A stretch of DNA of 64,000 nucleotides from positions 27,844,501-27,908,500 of the forward strand of contig CM027385.1 in the NCBI GenBank assembly GCA_015680905.1. Direction: 5' to 3'. The notes beneath the pieces are model-generated. The model was not told the DNA's origin. It saw nothing but the letters and a program-made list of their open reading frames with translations, and did no database searches. Positions 10,285 through 21,845 of the stretch are shown here, piece by piece. Both the position numbers and the translations under genes were made by a program. This stretch comes from Coptis chinensis. Taxonomy: Eukaryota > Streptophyta > Magnoliopsida > Ranunculales > Ranunculaceae. The number at the start of each line of letters is the position of its first letter. The stretch's first letter is position 1.

Positions 10285-11551
10285 AATGGCGCCGCTGCCA
10301 TCTTAAATTCATTCAGGCCAAGAATTCAATTGGTTGAATCTAAGGGGCAATCCCCCATTCTCTACCCACCCACCCTTTTAATTTTTCATTCTTGTTTCTA
10401 ATATTTTTGTTACTGTTCAAGCTTGAAATTCACTGTTTTAAACTAAGAACGCACCCGCCCTCCCTTTTGCCTTGCACAAAGAGCGCTCACGCTCCCTTAA
10501 GACTGCGGACTCACAATGAAGAATACTGCAGTAAAGGTATTATTAAATTTCCAAAAATTCTGAAATTTGTCAAGAATAATCTTTAAGGTGTTATTGATTT
10601 ATTGGAATTGTTTCAGATTTTTCCTTGTTGTTTCACCTAGTGAACTATTACCATCTTTACACTACTGTATTTCAGCTTTCACACCGTAAGTTCGGAAAAC
10701 CTGACGAGTAAGGTTACTTAGGAAATTCCAAAAAGTATAAGATTTTGAAAGGACTATCTATCATAAGTCAGAAGTTTTCAGTAAAAAATTGAAGTGCTTT
10801 TTATTTGTTTTGACCACCTAACTAGTGGATTGTTTCCAGTGTGTTTCTGCAGTTTTGCAACACTTAATTTCTGGAACAACAACCGATAAGGAGGGTTTGT
10901 AGAACTCCAATTGCTCTAAATATTTTACAGGAATACGCATGATCTGTTAGAATTCTTCAATACAATTTTGTCGATTTGTGGCTCTATTTTGATTGATTAA
11001 CCATTCGGTTGTTTGTATTGTGTCCGAAAACTGTCTCACAAACTTTGTAGGGCAGTAGAAGGACTTTCATTATTCCAATTGTTCTAAACTTTTACAGGCT
11101 ATTTACTGGATGTCTTAGAACACTACTGTAAAAATTTCAAATTTTTTGGAGGGTGCACGCGCCCTAAGTACTCTATTTCTGAAGCACACCCACCCTCAGG
11201 GTACTGGATTTTTTTTTCCGGAAGAATACCTTGAGCGTGTCCGCGCCTTTATAACCCTGTTTCTAAGCGCGCTTGTGCCCCACTGAAGAAAAGCCCGATT
11301 TTCACAGGTTAGTTGCAAACTCTCCTTTTGTTCAAATTATTTTATATTCAGTGTTTCCAACTTCTTAAATACATTGAGATTGCGTATACAAGACACTATT
11401 CATACGCGTAGCAAGGAGACATTCAGGTACTCCTTCTTCCACTCCTCGCCTCTTATGTTAGAGGAGTTTTAATTCTAGTATAATCAGGCTTGTTTTTTGA
11501 AAAGGAAATATCATACGCCTATCTAGAATTTCACACACTACACCTGCATCA
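10285..11551 (+). promoter_or_regulatory. Primer binding site and gag leader of element A
   Basis: The primer site TGGCGCCGCTGCC (10287-10299) pairs with the 3' end of plant tRNA-Asp, as in Athila. The leader is 1.25 kb long. It contains GC-rich words of the type GAGCGC...GCGCC near 10450-10505 and 11150-11285, and a block AAGGAGACATTCAGGTACTCCTT at 11413-11435 (given here as AAGGAG / CAGGTA / CTCCTT) that is also found upstream of gag in B and D. Confidence 0.7.
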
Positions 11552-13010
11552 ATGGCTAAAGAACCAAAGACTCCTCTCTCTGATTTTTATAAAGCACTAA
11601 ACGATGGCCCTAAGTCGTACATCGTTCTTGCAGACCTAGTGGGGGATTTTTGAATTCCCCCTAATATATTTAACTTGTTACCGGTTTTCCATGGTTTAGA
11701 CCATGAGAAGCCTTATCAACACATGCATAGGATAGAACAAGTTCTTACTACATTCCATCATCCTAGCGTAAGTCTTGATCAAGTTAAACTTAGGGTGTTT
11801 CCATTCACCCTAAGCGACAAGGTGACGTCTTGGTTAATAGCCCAAACGCCAAACTCTGTGGACTCATGGGCTAATCTTGTTTAAGTATTCATGGAACAGT
11901 TTTACCCACCACTGAAGACAGATGAAATGCTTTAAAAGATTCATTTCTTCTACCAAACTCCTCATGAATCCTTTTCAGAGGCTTGGAATTATTTCACTGA
12001 TCTTCTCATTGAATGCCCGCATCATAATCTTGCGAAGGACATGCTTGTTTGTGCTTTCTTCAAAGGAGTTTCACATCATCATAAAGAGGTTCTAGATATC
12101 ATGACTGGGGGTAGCTTTCTTAGTAAAGGAGCCTTGGAGGCTTATAAATTTTTAGAAGATCAATCTAAGAGGAACAACAATTAGGGAGGTAACGACTCTT
12201 CCCTCTCCATTCCTTCTTCTTTTGAGGTTAAACCTGATCCCGAGCTTAAAACTCTTATCGATGCCCTCACTAAAAAGGTATATGTCTGCTCTGTTCAACA
12301 ACAACCCATTCCAGTCATGAACATTAACTCTACTCATTGTAATGTCTGTTTTATTCGTGAGCATTCCGACTTCTATTGTCCTCTTGTCTATGCACAACCA
12401 CCACCAAAACAATCAAACTTTAACCAGTTAACTCAACCTCAAGGACTAGGAAACTTAGGTGACCAAAATAGAGGTTTAGTGCCCATGACCCAGAACTATC
12501 AACATCAAGACATGAACGCTCAACAAGCCTTAATTCCAGTTCAACCATCTACAGACGAAGTAGTAGTGACCTTATTAGAAAAACAAAATCAAATTATGCA
12601 ACAAAACTCCAACTTGATGAAAGATCAACATGATCAAAACTCGAAAATGATGCAAATGATGCATTCTTTGTCCCAAAAGGTTATTGACATTTCTCCAAAC
12701 CAAAATAATAACCAAACAAGTGTGTTTCCAGGTCAAGCAGTGCCTAATCCTAAGTCAACAAACACCGCCTTCAAAATAAACAATATTCAGTGTAATGGTA
12801 ATATATCCCCAAGGGACCTACAGGCAGTCACTACCCTTCATTCAGGGAGAGTAGCTGATAACAAAGTAATTATGCTTGAAAATCGCCCGCAAACAGAAGC
12901 TGAAAATGAAACCATACCAAATACTGTCATAGAAATTGAAGACCCTACAACTGTAGAAGTACAGTTAAACCACAACCAAAAGGGAAAACCTTACAAAACC
13001 TAATAATAAA
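11552..13010 (+). pseudogene. Gag of Athila element A
   Basis: Fossil gag. It begins near ATG 11552 (MAKEPKTPLSDFYKAL) and shows the Athila gag order: NLLPVFHGLDHEKPYQHMH, LRVFPFTLSDKVTSWLIAQ, FTDLLIECPHHNLAKD and HHHKEVLDIM, then the zinc knuckle CNVCFIREHSDFYC near 12340-12385, a Q/N-rich stretch, and the VFPGQAVPNPKS box with VTTLHSGRV near 12720-12850. The highly basic N-terminal start seen in C and D is not present upstream. Role in the family: particle shell and RNA binding. Broken several times. Confidence 0.85.
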
Positions 13011-13199
13011 AACTGATGATCCTACACATGTAGAGGTTCCAACTTGGACACCTAGATGGAAAACGGCTAAAGATAAAGCACAGACTAATAATACTTTTGA
13101 CCCTTATGCTAAATATAGAGATAAACCACCATATCCCCAGAGACTAATTGTGTCTAAAAAGGACGAGAATTTTGATGAGATTAGTGAAGTGCTTAAAAA

Positions 13200-13760
13200 T
13201 CTGACTATAAACCTTTTCTAGATGCTATAAAAAGTCTACCTGGATACGCTAAGTTTCTAAAAGAGTTGTGCACCAAGAAGAGGAAAACCAACATACCCAA
13301 CGAAGCCTTCTTAACTGAACAATATCCCTCTTTATCTGAACATAACAGAATTATTAAGTACAAAGACCCTAGTCGTCCTACTGTACAATGCACCTTGGCA
13401 AATTACTTCATAACAACTACTCTATTAAACATGGGGGCAAGTGTTAACTTACTCCCTTTTTATTTATATAAACAACTAGGTCTAACAAAACTTCAACCAA
13501 CCAAAATGACTTTGTAGTTAGCCGATCGTTCTATTAAGTACCCCAGGGGCGTAGTTGAAAACATTCTCGTTAAAGTTCAAGATTTTTACTACCCAGCCGA
13601 ATTTGTTATTCTTGACACAAAAGTTGCTCATGATTCTATTCCCATCATCTTAGGGCGTCCTTTCTTGGCAACCACCAATGCCCAAATGAATTGTCGGGAT
13701 GGCTCAATGACTCTTTCTTTTGGAAATCTTTATGTTGAAGTTAACATGTTTAGACAAAAT
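13200..13760 (+). pseudogene. Protease region of Athila element A
   Basis: Fossil Athila protease: KYKDPSRPTVQCTL, GASVNLLPFYLYKQLGL, the RSIKYPRGVVEN-like strand, a FVILDT-like strand and ILGRPFLATTNAQ-like end, then MTLSFGNLYVEVNMF. The same run of motifs is found in B (28671-29125), C (43679-44150) and D (59180-59590). It follows gag with the usual short basic LKNLTI-NLPFLDAI-type bridge. Broken. Confidence 0.82.
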
Positions 13761-13775
13761 TAGGGAAAACTAGGT

Positions 13776-14186
13776 TTGCCTGTTGAAGGAGAAGTGAAGT
13801 CCATTGACAGTTTTGTATCTCACATTAGTGTGGCCGACACTTTCCTCCCCACACTAGTAGATACCCATCATATGAAAGAAGACAAAGATCACAATTTCGA
13901 CTCCTTGGATGAGATTGATGGCTTTTTCAAAGATGCAGATGAATACCATAATTATGTGGATGCGACCAAGCTAGATAAGGAATTCTATGAGTTTCTAAGA
14001 GCCTGTGATGATCCACCCTCTCAAAAACTACCTAGAGCACCACCCGACCACCATCCACCTGAGCAAATCCCTTATAGGATCCAATCATTCTTCCCACCCT
14101 TTTCTTCTAACACTTATCCACATTTCAAGTATTTTCCACAACCATTCATTTTCTCACGATCATTCACTTGGACACCCTTTCGTTAA
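13776..14186 (+). pseudogene. Acidic linker ORF after protease, element A
   Basis: An open segment of 136 codons directly after protease with an acidic middle (DEIDGFFKDADEYHNYVD) and a proline/histidine/phenylalanine-rich end (PPDHHPPEQIPYRI). In B and C the same position holds the acidic bridge from protease to RT; here RT does not follow. D has a longer, different linker ORF at 59686-60213. No domain is recognised. Confidence 0.5.
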
Positions 14187-16292
14187 AAAAAAAAAAGAGT
14201 ACACGCTCGATTAGGTTCTAGGTCCATCAGATCTCGCTCTCATTCTACTAAGTTGCGTCCTAGAAAGTCTTATTGATTGATTCTATTTGGGGGTGCATTC
14301 CATGTTAATTATTTATAGAAAGACCCACAGCTTTTTCAGTTGTTGATATATGGTAAACTGCATTTTAATACATATATATTATATAAAGTCTCGAGTATCT
14401 AACTATAAAAGACTCATTTTATTTTTTAGGTGTACTCCATTCCAATCTTATGTTATGGGAGTGCACCATTAACGTAACTGGACCATCCTTTCGGAGTGCT
14501 TGGTTGTAAGTGCCGCATCCTTAGTCCACGTTTCATGTCACTCATGCATTCTTCTCTTGCATTTTTTCTCGTTGTTTGAGTAGTGTTTCTCTATGGAGTG
14601 AGTTTCATTTTTATTTCTTTATCGTAATTTTTTTTTCCAAAAATCAAACATATTAAAATTAAAAAAATTAAAAACATAAACATGTGTTAGTAAGTCTATA
14701 GAATATGACTTTAAAAGACCCAAGTTTTTGTACAATACCACCTTCCTGGAGTATAGGCCAAACAAAAATTTTCAAACTTAAAAAGAGTTTTCCAATTTTG
14801 TTTCGAGGTGGCGTGTTTTGGTCATTCATTTCAAAACTTTTTGCCACCCTTTGCCTGTCATGTTTACTTCAGTAGAGTTTATGTTAGTTAGTACGTAACA
14901 GTTTAATTGTGCTTCATGTTATCATATCATCTTTACAATTTTTCAGTTACAGGTATTGCCAATTTTTGCCACGTTTATATAGTACATTCTTTCCTTATCT
15001 CTTTACACTTTGAGGACAAAGCGTTCGATTGTTTGGTGGTGGGATAGAAACATTTACAAAAATTAGGCACTTTTAGGATGTAAATTATGCATTTTTCATT
15101 ATAAAAGTTTAAAAATCATAAATATTGTTTATACTAGGCACTTAGTGATAATGGTATTGTTCCCTTCTCCATGATGATATTAGTCTAGAAATCTCACGTA
15201 GTATTTGAATTAGAATAGTTTTTAGAAACATAGGTTAATATGTATGTAATAATCATTGCATCTTTCCATAAATATATTGCATGAACATCTATATTTGTAT
15301 TGGCAGTAAGTTTCTAAAATCTAGGCTAGAGTACTTATTCTACAAATCCTGTAAGAATATAGCCTAAAAGCCTTATATGAGTGAAATATCTGAGTAATAA
15401 CACAAGGGAGAAGTAAATTCCAAATAGAGAAATCACACGTCCACTTTCTTGATCACTATACCATCTTTACAATTTTTCAGTTACAGGTATTGCCAATTTT
15501 TGCCACGTTTATATAGTACATTCTTTCCTTATCTCTTTACACTTTGAGGACAAAGCGTTCGATTGTTTGGTGGTGGGATAGAAACATTTGCAAAAATTAG
15601 GCACTTTTAGGATGTAAATTACGCATTTTTCATTATAAAAGTTTAAAAATCATAAATATTGTTTATACTAGGCACTTAGTGATAATGGTATTGTTCCCTT
15701 CTCCATGATGATATTAGTCTAGAAATCTCACGTAGTATTTGAATTAGAATAGTTTTTAGAAACATAGGTTAATATGTATGTAATAATCATTGCATCTTTC
15801 CATAAATATATTGCATGAACATCTATATTTGTATTGGCAGTAAGTTTCTAAAATCTAGGCTAGAGTACTTATTCTACAAATCCTGTAAGAATATAGCCTA
15901 AAAGCCTTATATGAGTGAAATATCTGAGTAATAACACAAGGGAGAAGTAAATTCCGAATAGAGAAATCACACGTCCACTTTCTTGATCACTATACCATAT
16001 CCTAAGCAAGAATTTAGGCCTTTTTTGGATCGATATAGCCAGAAATTCAAACCTATATGAAATTATTTTTCGCTTGCTGCCCCTCTGAGCCTTTCTTTAG
16101 CCTTTTCATAAACCACAATTCCTTTACCCTTTTATAAAAAAACAAAATAAAAATAAAAATCAGTTTACCCAATTTTTTAATGAGTCTGAGAATAGAGATG
16201 AAATGAAGAAAAGAAAAGAGAAAGACCTGTGGAAAACCAAGAATTTGTTAGTTGCTTCAAATAAGAAAAGAAAAGAAAGTTTCCATCCAAAG

Positions 16293-16336
<44 letters not shown>

Positions 16337-17144
16337 AGAACTCTAAAAACATAATCAAATGAGTCAAAAGCCAAAAGAAAAAAAAAAAAAAATGGCTAAA
16401 GATGGAAACAAAGTAAGAACAAGGTTTTCTCTAGTTACATATTTTGAAGACTCTATTATCTCAGACTTGTCCTTTTGAATATCCATTTTCTTCCTTCTTA
16501 AAACCATCACCTAATCTCCGTAACACATAATAAAGACCTCTAGCTCAATTAGGAATAGGGTAGTGTGGTAGTAAGTGGCAGATGTGTTTGATCGAGTTCG
16601 ACTTCCTTGCATGTCATTGAGATTGTAAGGTAAAGTGTGCCTACTGCACACTGGAGTGAGCGAAACTTGAGTGGAAAAATCAGAGTGTTTTTGTCTTGAC
16701 ATATATGTGAGGACCTACTTAAGGACAGTATTCCAAAGTTTCAGAAATAGACCTATTATTGCATTTCATAGCATAGTTCATTATATATATATGTTTATCC
16801 GTAGATGATTTATTATTATGCACATATTAGCTTAGGTTTCAAATTGATTATTTTGTACTCATTGCTAGTGAGATGTATACATATTTGAGAATAAATAAGG
16901 AAACATTAATTTTTATTTCTTAGTGGTTGTAGTATAGATGAAGTATATGAGTACCTTCTCTGGAAAACTCTCACAAGGCTATAACTCGTCCACTAAGGAA
17001 TTCCTAGTGGTTTAAGGTCTTATTGGATATGGTCAATGCAATCGCACTCAGTGAAACGAGACTAGTTAAAAATACATTTTTGGCCACTTATTATAATTTC
17101 ACATATTTGCATGAGGACAAGCAAAATGTTGTTTGAGGGTGGTT
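14187..17144 (+). other. Noncoding 3' region of element A
   Basis: About 3 kb without a supported gene. The first part (14286-14830) matches the region after integrase in B (GTGCACCATTAACGTAACTGG at 14461 against GTGCACCATTCAGGTAATCGG in B). From about 15000 it matches the 3' noncoding regions of B and C. Polypurine-like motifs occur at 14286, 14801, 15032, 15566 and 17132. There is a 534-bp tandem duplication (14931-15998) and an A run of about 42 bases at 16291-16333. The last motif, TTTGAGGGTGG at 17132-17142, is the polypurine tract in front of the 3' LTR. Confidence 0.75.
14931..15998 (+). repeat. 534-bp direct tandem duplication inside element A
   Basis: Copy 1 (14931-15464) and copy 2 (15465-15998) both start CTTTACAATTTTTCAG and run to TCACTATACCAT. 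By eye I count three mismatches between them. Each copy carries one polypurine-like motif (TTTGGTGGTGG). Very high identity means the duplication is much younger than element A itself. Confidence 0.93.
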
Positions 17145-17740
17145 TGATAAGTGCCAAAAACTGTGGTTTAAACCCTTTAATAGTATTTCTATTTAGCCAA
17201 TTATGTTATTAATAATTTACCTTTATCACTAGTTACGTGCTTTTGAGTATTTCAGGCTTCGGAGTTGAATAAATGTAAATTCGTTACTAATTAGGCGCTA
17301 AAAAGAGCTAAAGTGATTGCTATGGAAGTTCCATGAAGAAAGCCCAAGTTTTATGGAGAAAAATCCTATAAAAAGCCCAAGTCAAAACTGTTAAGTGAAA
17401 GTCAAACCGGATTAGAGAGTTGAAGAAAAGTTAATAGAACTTCAAAAGACCATATCTTTGGATTCATACCTCAGATATGAGCCCATTTTATATCAAAATG
17501 ACCGGCTTAGAAATCCCTTTCCAATGGTCTATACCTTAACTCGATCAAAGTAGCATAAGTCAATGAAAATGCACACTACAGTAACACGGCCAGAATTAGA
17601 AGTCTTGGATTCAACCAATTGGGTTATGGACTTGATTTATGCATAACCTAGCCTAAAAACCCATGCACGATTTTGTATCATTATATAAGAGAATAAAAAC
17701 TCTAAACCCCAATCTCTCCCTACCATTAGCTAGAATAATG
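17145..17740 (+). repeat. 3' LTR of element A, first part only
   Basis: It starts TGATAAGTGCCAAAAACTGTGG and follows the 5' LTR to CTCTCCCTACCATT near 17727, then similarity fades at the LINE boundary (17728-17740). The rest of this LTR should lie to the right of all the nested guests, outside the window. It is clearly diverged from the 5' LTR by many scattered differences, so A is not a recent insertion. Confidence 0.85.
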
Positions 17741-17789
17741 GGAACACCACACTACAACCAAACAGCACTTTTGTGATGGCTAGGAGGTG

Positions 17790-18060
17790 TCAGAATTATA
17801 TTTTGTGACGCCTACAAGGCGTTGGAATTTAGGCATCTGTGTTGGTGTCAAAAATATTTGTGACGCCAAACTGCCGTCACAATTGACATATTTTATCGGC
17901 CATGACGCTATCACTAAATATGCATTACTAACGCCTGTACGCCGTCACTAAATGTGCATTACTAACGCCTCTACGCCGTCACTAAATTTGCATTACTGAT
18001 GCCTCTACGCCATCAGTAATTATAAATTTGTTTTTTTTAAATGCTTACTGACGCCACAAA
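17790..18060. repeat. Left subterminal repeats of the CACTA element
   Basis: Words such as ACGCCTCTACGCCGTCACTA recur with a period of about 37 bases between 17925 and 18022, within a wider field of GACGCC/GGCGTC words in both directions. Subterminal motif arrays are where CACTA transposases bind (TNPA in the En/Spm system). The matching right-hand field is at 22090-22300. Confidence 0.8.
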
Positions 18061-18099
18061 TTATTATTTATTTATTTTTTAAAAAAATATTTGTTTTTG

Positions 18100-18397
18100 G
18101 TTTCCATCCTAATATTTATATTTCCACCCCCCCCCCCCCCTGAAATCACCTGCATAAATACAACCACATAAACCCCAAACACATAATATAATTAAGACTT
18201 TACAAGCAATTATACACAAAGAAAATCTTAGTAATAACCATCACCAAAATTTGACTAAGTATATATATCACTTAATGAATAACATGTAAATTAAAAGATA
18301 TAGATGTATGGATATAGCAAAATCTACCAACATACTATTTCAATATAATTCCTATACAACAACTCAAGATCACATCTTAAGAAGCAAGAGCATGGGG
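18100..18397. other. CACTA interior without recognised content
   Basis: AT-rich sequence with a run of 14 C at 18127-18140. No gene is seen. Confidence 0.4.
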
Positions 18398-18810
18398 TCC
18401 TTGACGATTCTCCTGGCGGTCTCGCTCTAAAACATACACACCCTGGACCAAGCTAGCAGCTAGAGATCTTCGGTGATATTCATTTTTCCTTCATAAAAAG
18501 AAAAAAATTCATTTCAACTAGACCTTAGTCAACACAAGCTAAGGAACCACTAAAACAAGCTATTGACTAGTCAATATACACAATTTTATTTCACTAACCG
18601 TGCAGTCTCCTTGACGATTCTCCTGGCGGTCTCGCTCTAAAACATACACCCTGGACCAAGCTGGCAGCTACAGATCTTCGGCGATGTTCATTTTTCCTTT
18701 ATAAAAAGAAAAAAATTTATTTCAACTAGACCTTAGTCAATACAAGCTAAGGAACCACTAAAACAAACTATTTACTAGTCAATATACACAAATTTCACTA
18801 ACCGTGTAGT
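18398..18810 (-). repeat. 210-bp tandem duplication within the CACTA element, exon-like
   Basis: TCCTTGACGATTCTCCTGGC starts at 18398 and again at 18608; the two copies stay alike for about 200 bases. On the minus strand each copy has an open stretch LVQGVYVLERDRQENRQG; in the left copy it runs on to HALAS and a stop. This looks like the last exon of a captured gene, duplicated once. I do not recognise the protein. Confidence 0.75.
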
Positions 18811-18892
18811 CGTAACATAATATGCTCTGCCATATGCATGATGTCACAAAAAAAATGAAATTTACTAGCATTTAGACTGTTAAGAGTAGAAC

Positions 18893-18973
18893 CTTTTCAG
18901 CATTCCTAAACCTCGCCTTCCAACCACAAGAGAATCAAGCTTCAAGTCATCAACTGCATCACAAAGTTTATCC
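18893..18973 (-). pseudogene. Captured exon of a universal stress protein (USP) gene
   Basis: On the minus strand the exon reads DKLCDAVDDLKLDSLVVG, then RRGLGMLKR, which is the C-terminal half of the plant USP fold (compare the family pattern REKLCDAVEDLKLDSLV-GSRGL). It starts after CACCTGAG and ends AAAAG before a GT donor at 18891-18892, where plant USP genes have an intron. USP proteins bind nucleotides and act in stress signalling in the cytosol. Only this one exon is clear; the family's glycine-serine loop reads GRRGLG here. The frame also stays open upstream to about 19004 (LESIYKCFHL). It lies 52 bases from a DnaJ exon in the same orientation, which suggests serial capture of two unrelated genes. 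Confidence 0.75.
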
Positions 18974-19025
18974 CTCAGGTGAAAACACTTGTAGATACTT
19001 TCTAGCTGGGAAAGTAATGACATAC

Positions 19026-19352
19026 CTTTCTATATTCGGTCTCAGACAGCCGCGGTTCATTTCTCTTCCTTAAGATTTGTGACTCAATCTCTTTCAGCTT
19101 CTCTGAGGTATCCTCAAAGGATTTTGCACAAAGAAGCCTCAATGGTATAGCTAGCAGCCTTGAAAAAATTGTCCCCTAAAGAAAATTTAGATAGAAATTA
19201 ATAAAATGTCCAATATACTAGTACCAGAACCTGAAGCTAATTAAATAGAAGGGAAATAGTTTAGACCATAGACAGCAAATATGTGAATGCCAGGTTTTAG
19301 TTCGGAGACTTCACACAGTTGAAGACTTTCCAACCTTTTAAAGAAAGCAGCA
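19026..19352 (-). pseudogene. Two captured exons of a DnaJ gene of the ARG1-like / DnaJ 16 type
   Basis: On the minus strand exon 1 (19352-19267) reads AAFFKRLESLQLCEVSELKP, then GIHIFAVY, and exon 2 (19175-19026) reads GDNFFKAASYTIEA, then FEDTSEKLKEIESQILRKRN and ETEYRK. Splice sites are in place: TATG|GTCTAA and CTTTAG|GGGAC around a 91-base intron, AAAG|GTATG after exon 2; the phase across the intron fits. This is the central and coiled-coil part of plant DnaJ proteins related to ARG1 (altered response to gravity). The J domain is not found in the element. Exon 2 has one apparent extra T just after TIEA, so the captured copy does not read through. It is a transduplicated host gene fragment, not a working gene. 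Confidence 0.85.
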
Positions 19353-19485
19353 CTTGGTCATTTCCATAGCAGGTACAGAGGTAATGCAAAAAAAAAAATC
19401 CCAGAATTCTAAAAAGAACATGGCACTATAAAAGAGCTTCACAAAATGTTCTATCCAATACATTTAAAAGACTTGAGAACCTCAC

Positions 19486-19596
19486 CTTTGGATCTTCATC
19501 ACTTTCCACATTAGCATCCACCTACTTTGCAGCTTTCCTAATTGTCCCTCCCAATGAAACACCAGGTGTCGCTGAGTGCCTCTTTCGCACCTTCTC
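19486..19596 (-). pseudogene. Exon-like block, 111 bp, unidentified host gene
   Basis: On the minus strand TCACAG|GAG opens and CCAAAG|GTGAGG closes a 111-base block in phase 0. It reads EKVRKRHSATPGVSLGGTIR, then KAAK, a stop, and VDANVESDEDPK. The protein is basic then acidic. I do not recognise it; it could be another exon of one of the captured genes. Confidence 0.5.
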
Positions 19597-19860
19597 CTGT
19601 GACTAGAGCATACAAAAGAAAAGGAAGATTCAACTTTAAAGTATAGTTGAAAATACCATGTGGGGGGACCGAAGCTGGAAATTAGCATTTACATCAGAAA
19701 ATCAGTAAGTTTTGGTACTTTTTAAAGGAATATTGTCGAACTATTAAGTATATTTCAGTCCTGATTTTTCGAAAAACAAAAACTTAGAAGTTTCCGGTGA
19801 AATTGCACGACTGACATGATTAGCAATCAAAAGCAGAAGAAAGTATAGATACTGGCAGAG

Positions 19861-19970
19861 AATCGGGCTTTGGCAAAGAAAGGATAATTCTCTTCAACAA
19901 ATTTTATCAACGACTCACGAGGACCATAAATGAAATCATCCGGTTCAAGATCCCGCTTCAAAACCGGTGA
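19861..19970 (-). pseudogene. Exon-like block, unidentified host gene
   Basis: On the minus strand the frame reads RDLEPDDFIYGPRESLIKF, then VEENYPFFAKARF, with codon-like character and an AG before CGGGATCTTG. No family is recognised. The same orientation as the DnaJ and USP exons suggests it belongs to the same captured cassette. Confidence 0.45.
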
Positions 19971-21845
19971 AAATGTAAACCAACAAAACAAAAGTAGCAA
20001 CAGCACGCGACCTTAAAAGAAAGCGGCGCCAGCAGGCACGCGACGCAACGCAGCAGCAAAGACATGTGAGCTCGACCATTATTCCAAACTTGACCTTTCC
20101 CCATAATCCTCATTTATGAAGAATAACTCCTTATACTAGATTGTTTATATTTAAAATAAAACTAGGCAAAACAATAACAAACACAAAATGAAGTGACTTT
20201 TCACTTGTAATATGACATAGATATAAAGCTAGCATAGTTAAACTCTGTACCACCTAACCCAACATCTACATGGTAATGTAAAGGATTAAAACACAAAAGC
20301 CGAATAACACATAGTATGAGGCTAACTAAGTCTATTTACAATACATATGGATAATTCTATTTACAATACACGCCAAGGTTAATTCGATATACGTTAACTA
20401 ACTGAGAAAAAGAACCGTACTCACATCAATTCATTAAGCGATAAAAAACAATATTCAAATCTGCTAGGCCGTAAGGAGAGCATTTAGACAGCCAAAATCT
20501 TGGCCTATAGTCTTATATCATGTAGGAAATACTCCTCTAGAAAATACAAGAGGTAAAATGTTCCATTAATAACTTGGGCAACTTCAAATGTTCAACTGAT
20601 AATCAAAATTGGGTGAAAACAATATATCTAATCAAGTGTATTTTGGGTGCTTTCATGCAAAGTTTATCTGATAAATAAAACATCAGGCAGCACAGATGTA
20701 GTTGATCCCTCCGATCCATGTAGGATGTGAAAGAAAACACACTCAAAAGGGATAAAGAAAAAAAACACATGAGTTATAAGAAGAAAGTATTTTTTGAAAA
20801 AAGAAGCTTTTAGAACAAAATCTTATGAAATCTCAAAATATACAGAAAACTTATCTCCTTGAGAATGCTTTCAAGCACAATCAACATAGACATGGTATGA
20901 TCCCTCAAGCAACACCTTTGTTCATGATGGCTCAAAACTCCAAATTTATGAGTATGAGCAAATGAATATCATCGACTATGGATCATGTGCAAGAAGACAC
21001 CCTCAAGTATATTAAAAATGAGAAAGTTCAGAAGTTACAGGAACAAATTCTTATGATCCACCAGTAAAACTTCAGTGAACACGATCTCAAGTACAATATA
21101 CAAAGGCATAAGATTAGACACAACTTTGAAGCCCAATTTACAATTTCATTATAAAGGTAGACCACAATTCAGCACTACCAACAACACATAGATTAGACAC
21201 GTGCATAACTCTCAACATGCTCGTGATTAGCCCCCATATAAAGAAGCGATAAACTAATTTCAGGTTCTTGGGTATCAAATATAAAAGCGTGATTAGAACT
21301 TATGAAAAATACAAAATGAGGAAACAGAGAAAAAAAAAATCCGCACTCAAGAACTCACTCAGATAGCTTTACTAATTAATTGTTAAGGCAATCTGCGTCA
21401 TCAGTAATAAAGCAACATAAACTTAAACACCTACAACTAGGGGTAACATAAATAATGAATAAGGTGTCTCTAGACTGATCATTTAAAAAAAAAAATATGT
21501 TGCTAATCTAATGCCCTAAGAATTACTTTTTTGTTGTTGTTGTTGTTTCCCCTTAGCTCACTCACTTGTCTCTTCTAGTGGCAGATCCTCCAATTCTGTG
21601 CTAGAATCCAACTATAGTAGAACTCCTGTTTTGATGCATAAACAAGAACGTGTGTGCAAGGACTTCCATTATTAGATCATGTCAAACCTTGTTGGAAGGG
21701 AAATCGTGTAAAATAGTGGATGTTCATTGTAAGTCTAACTTGGAAACCAGCTATTATAAACAAACTCATTCACCAAGAAAATTATAAACCCTAGAAAACG
21801 AAATCAAGAATTGCAAACCCAAAAACCCAAATCGCAAAAAAAAAA
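19971..21845. other. CACTA interior without recognised genes
   Basis: About 1.9 kb of AT-rich, intron-like sequence. No ORF with recognisable content on either strand. It would be a long first intron if the exon-like block at 21893-22110 is the start of a minus-strand transcript. Confidence 0.4.

Larger units (their letters stand above)
8971..17740 (+). mobile_element. Athila-type retrotransposon A (gag-protease only)
   Basis: The element has a 5' LTR (8971-10284), tRNA-Asp-like primer site, leader, gag, protease, a linker ORF, a long 3' noncoding region, a polypurine tract at 17132-17142 and the first about 595 bases of the 3' LTR. The 3' LTR is interrupted by a LINE. No RT, RNase H or integrase region and no env-like ORF lie between protease and the 3' region. 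The coding part is broken several times. It is the oldest LTR element of the plus-strand nest, because everything from 17728 to the right edge sits inside it or inside later guests. Confidence 0.85.

Noticed and set aside
12152-12412. Minus-strand frame opposite gag of element A, and similar frames opposite other gag and pol regions
   Set aside because: Shadow frames of coding sequence with no recognisable motif.
16177-16374. Minus-strand phenylalanine-rich frame
   Set aside because: It is the translation of a long A run and its AG-rich flanks.
17145-17740. A solo LTR separate from element A
   Set aside because: A polypurine tract stands directly before it and it matches the 5' LTR of A, so it belongs to A.
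19026-19352. Resident host DnaJ gene
   Set aside because: Only two exons are present, there is no J domain, one exon has an extra base, and the block lies within CACTA ends with a target-site duplication.
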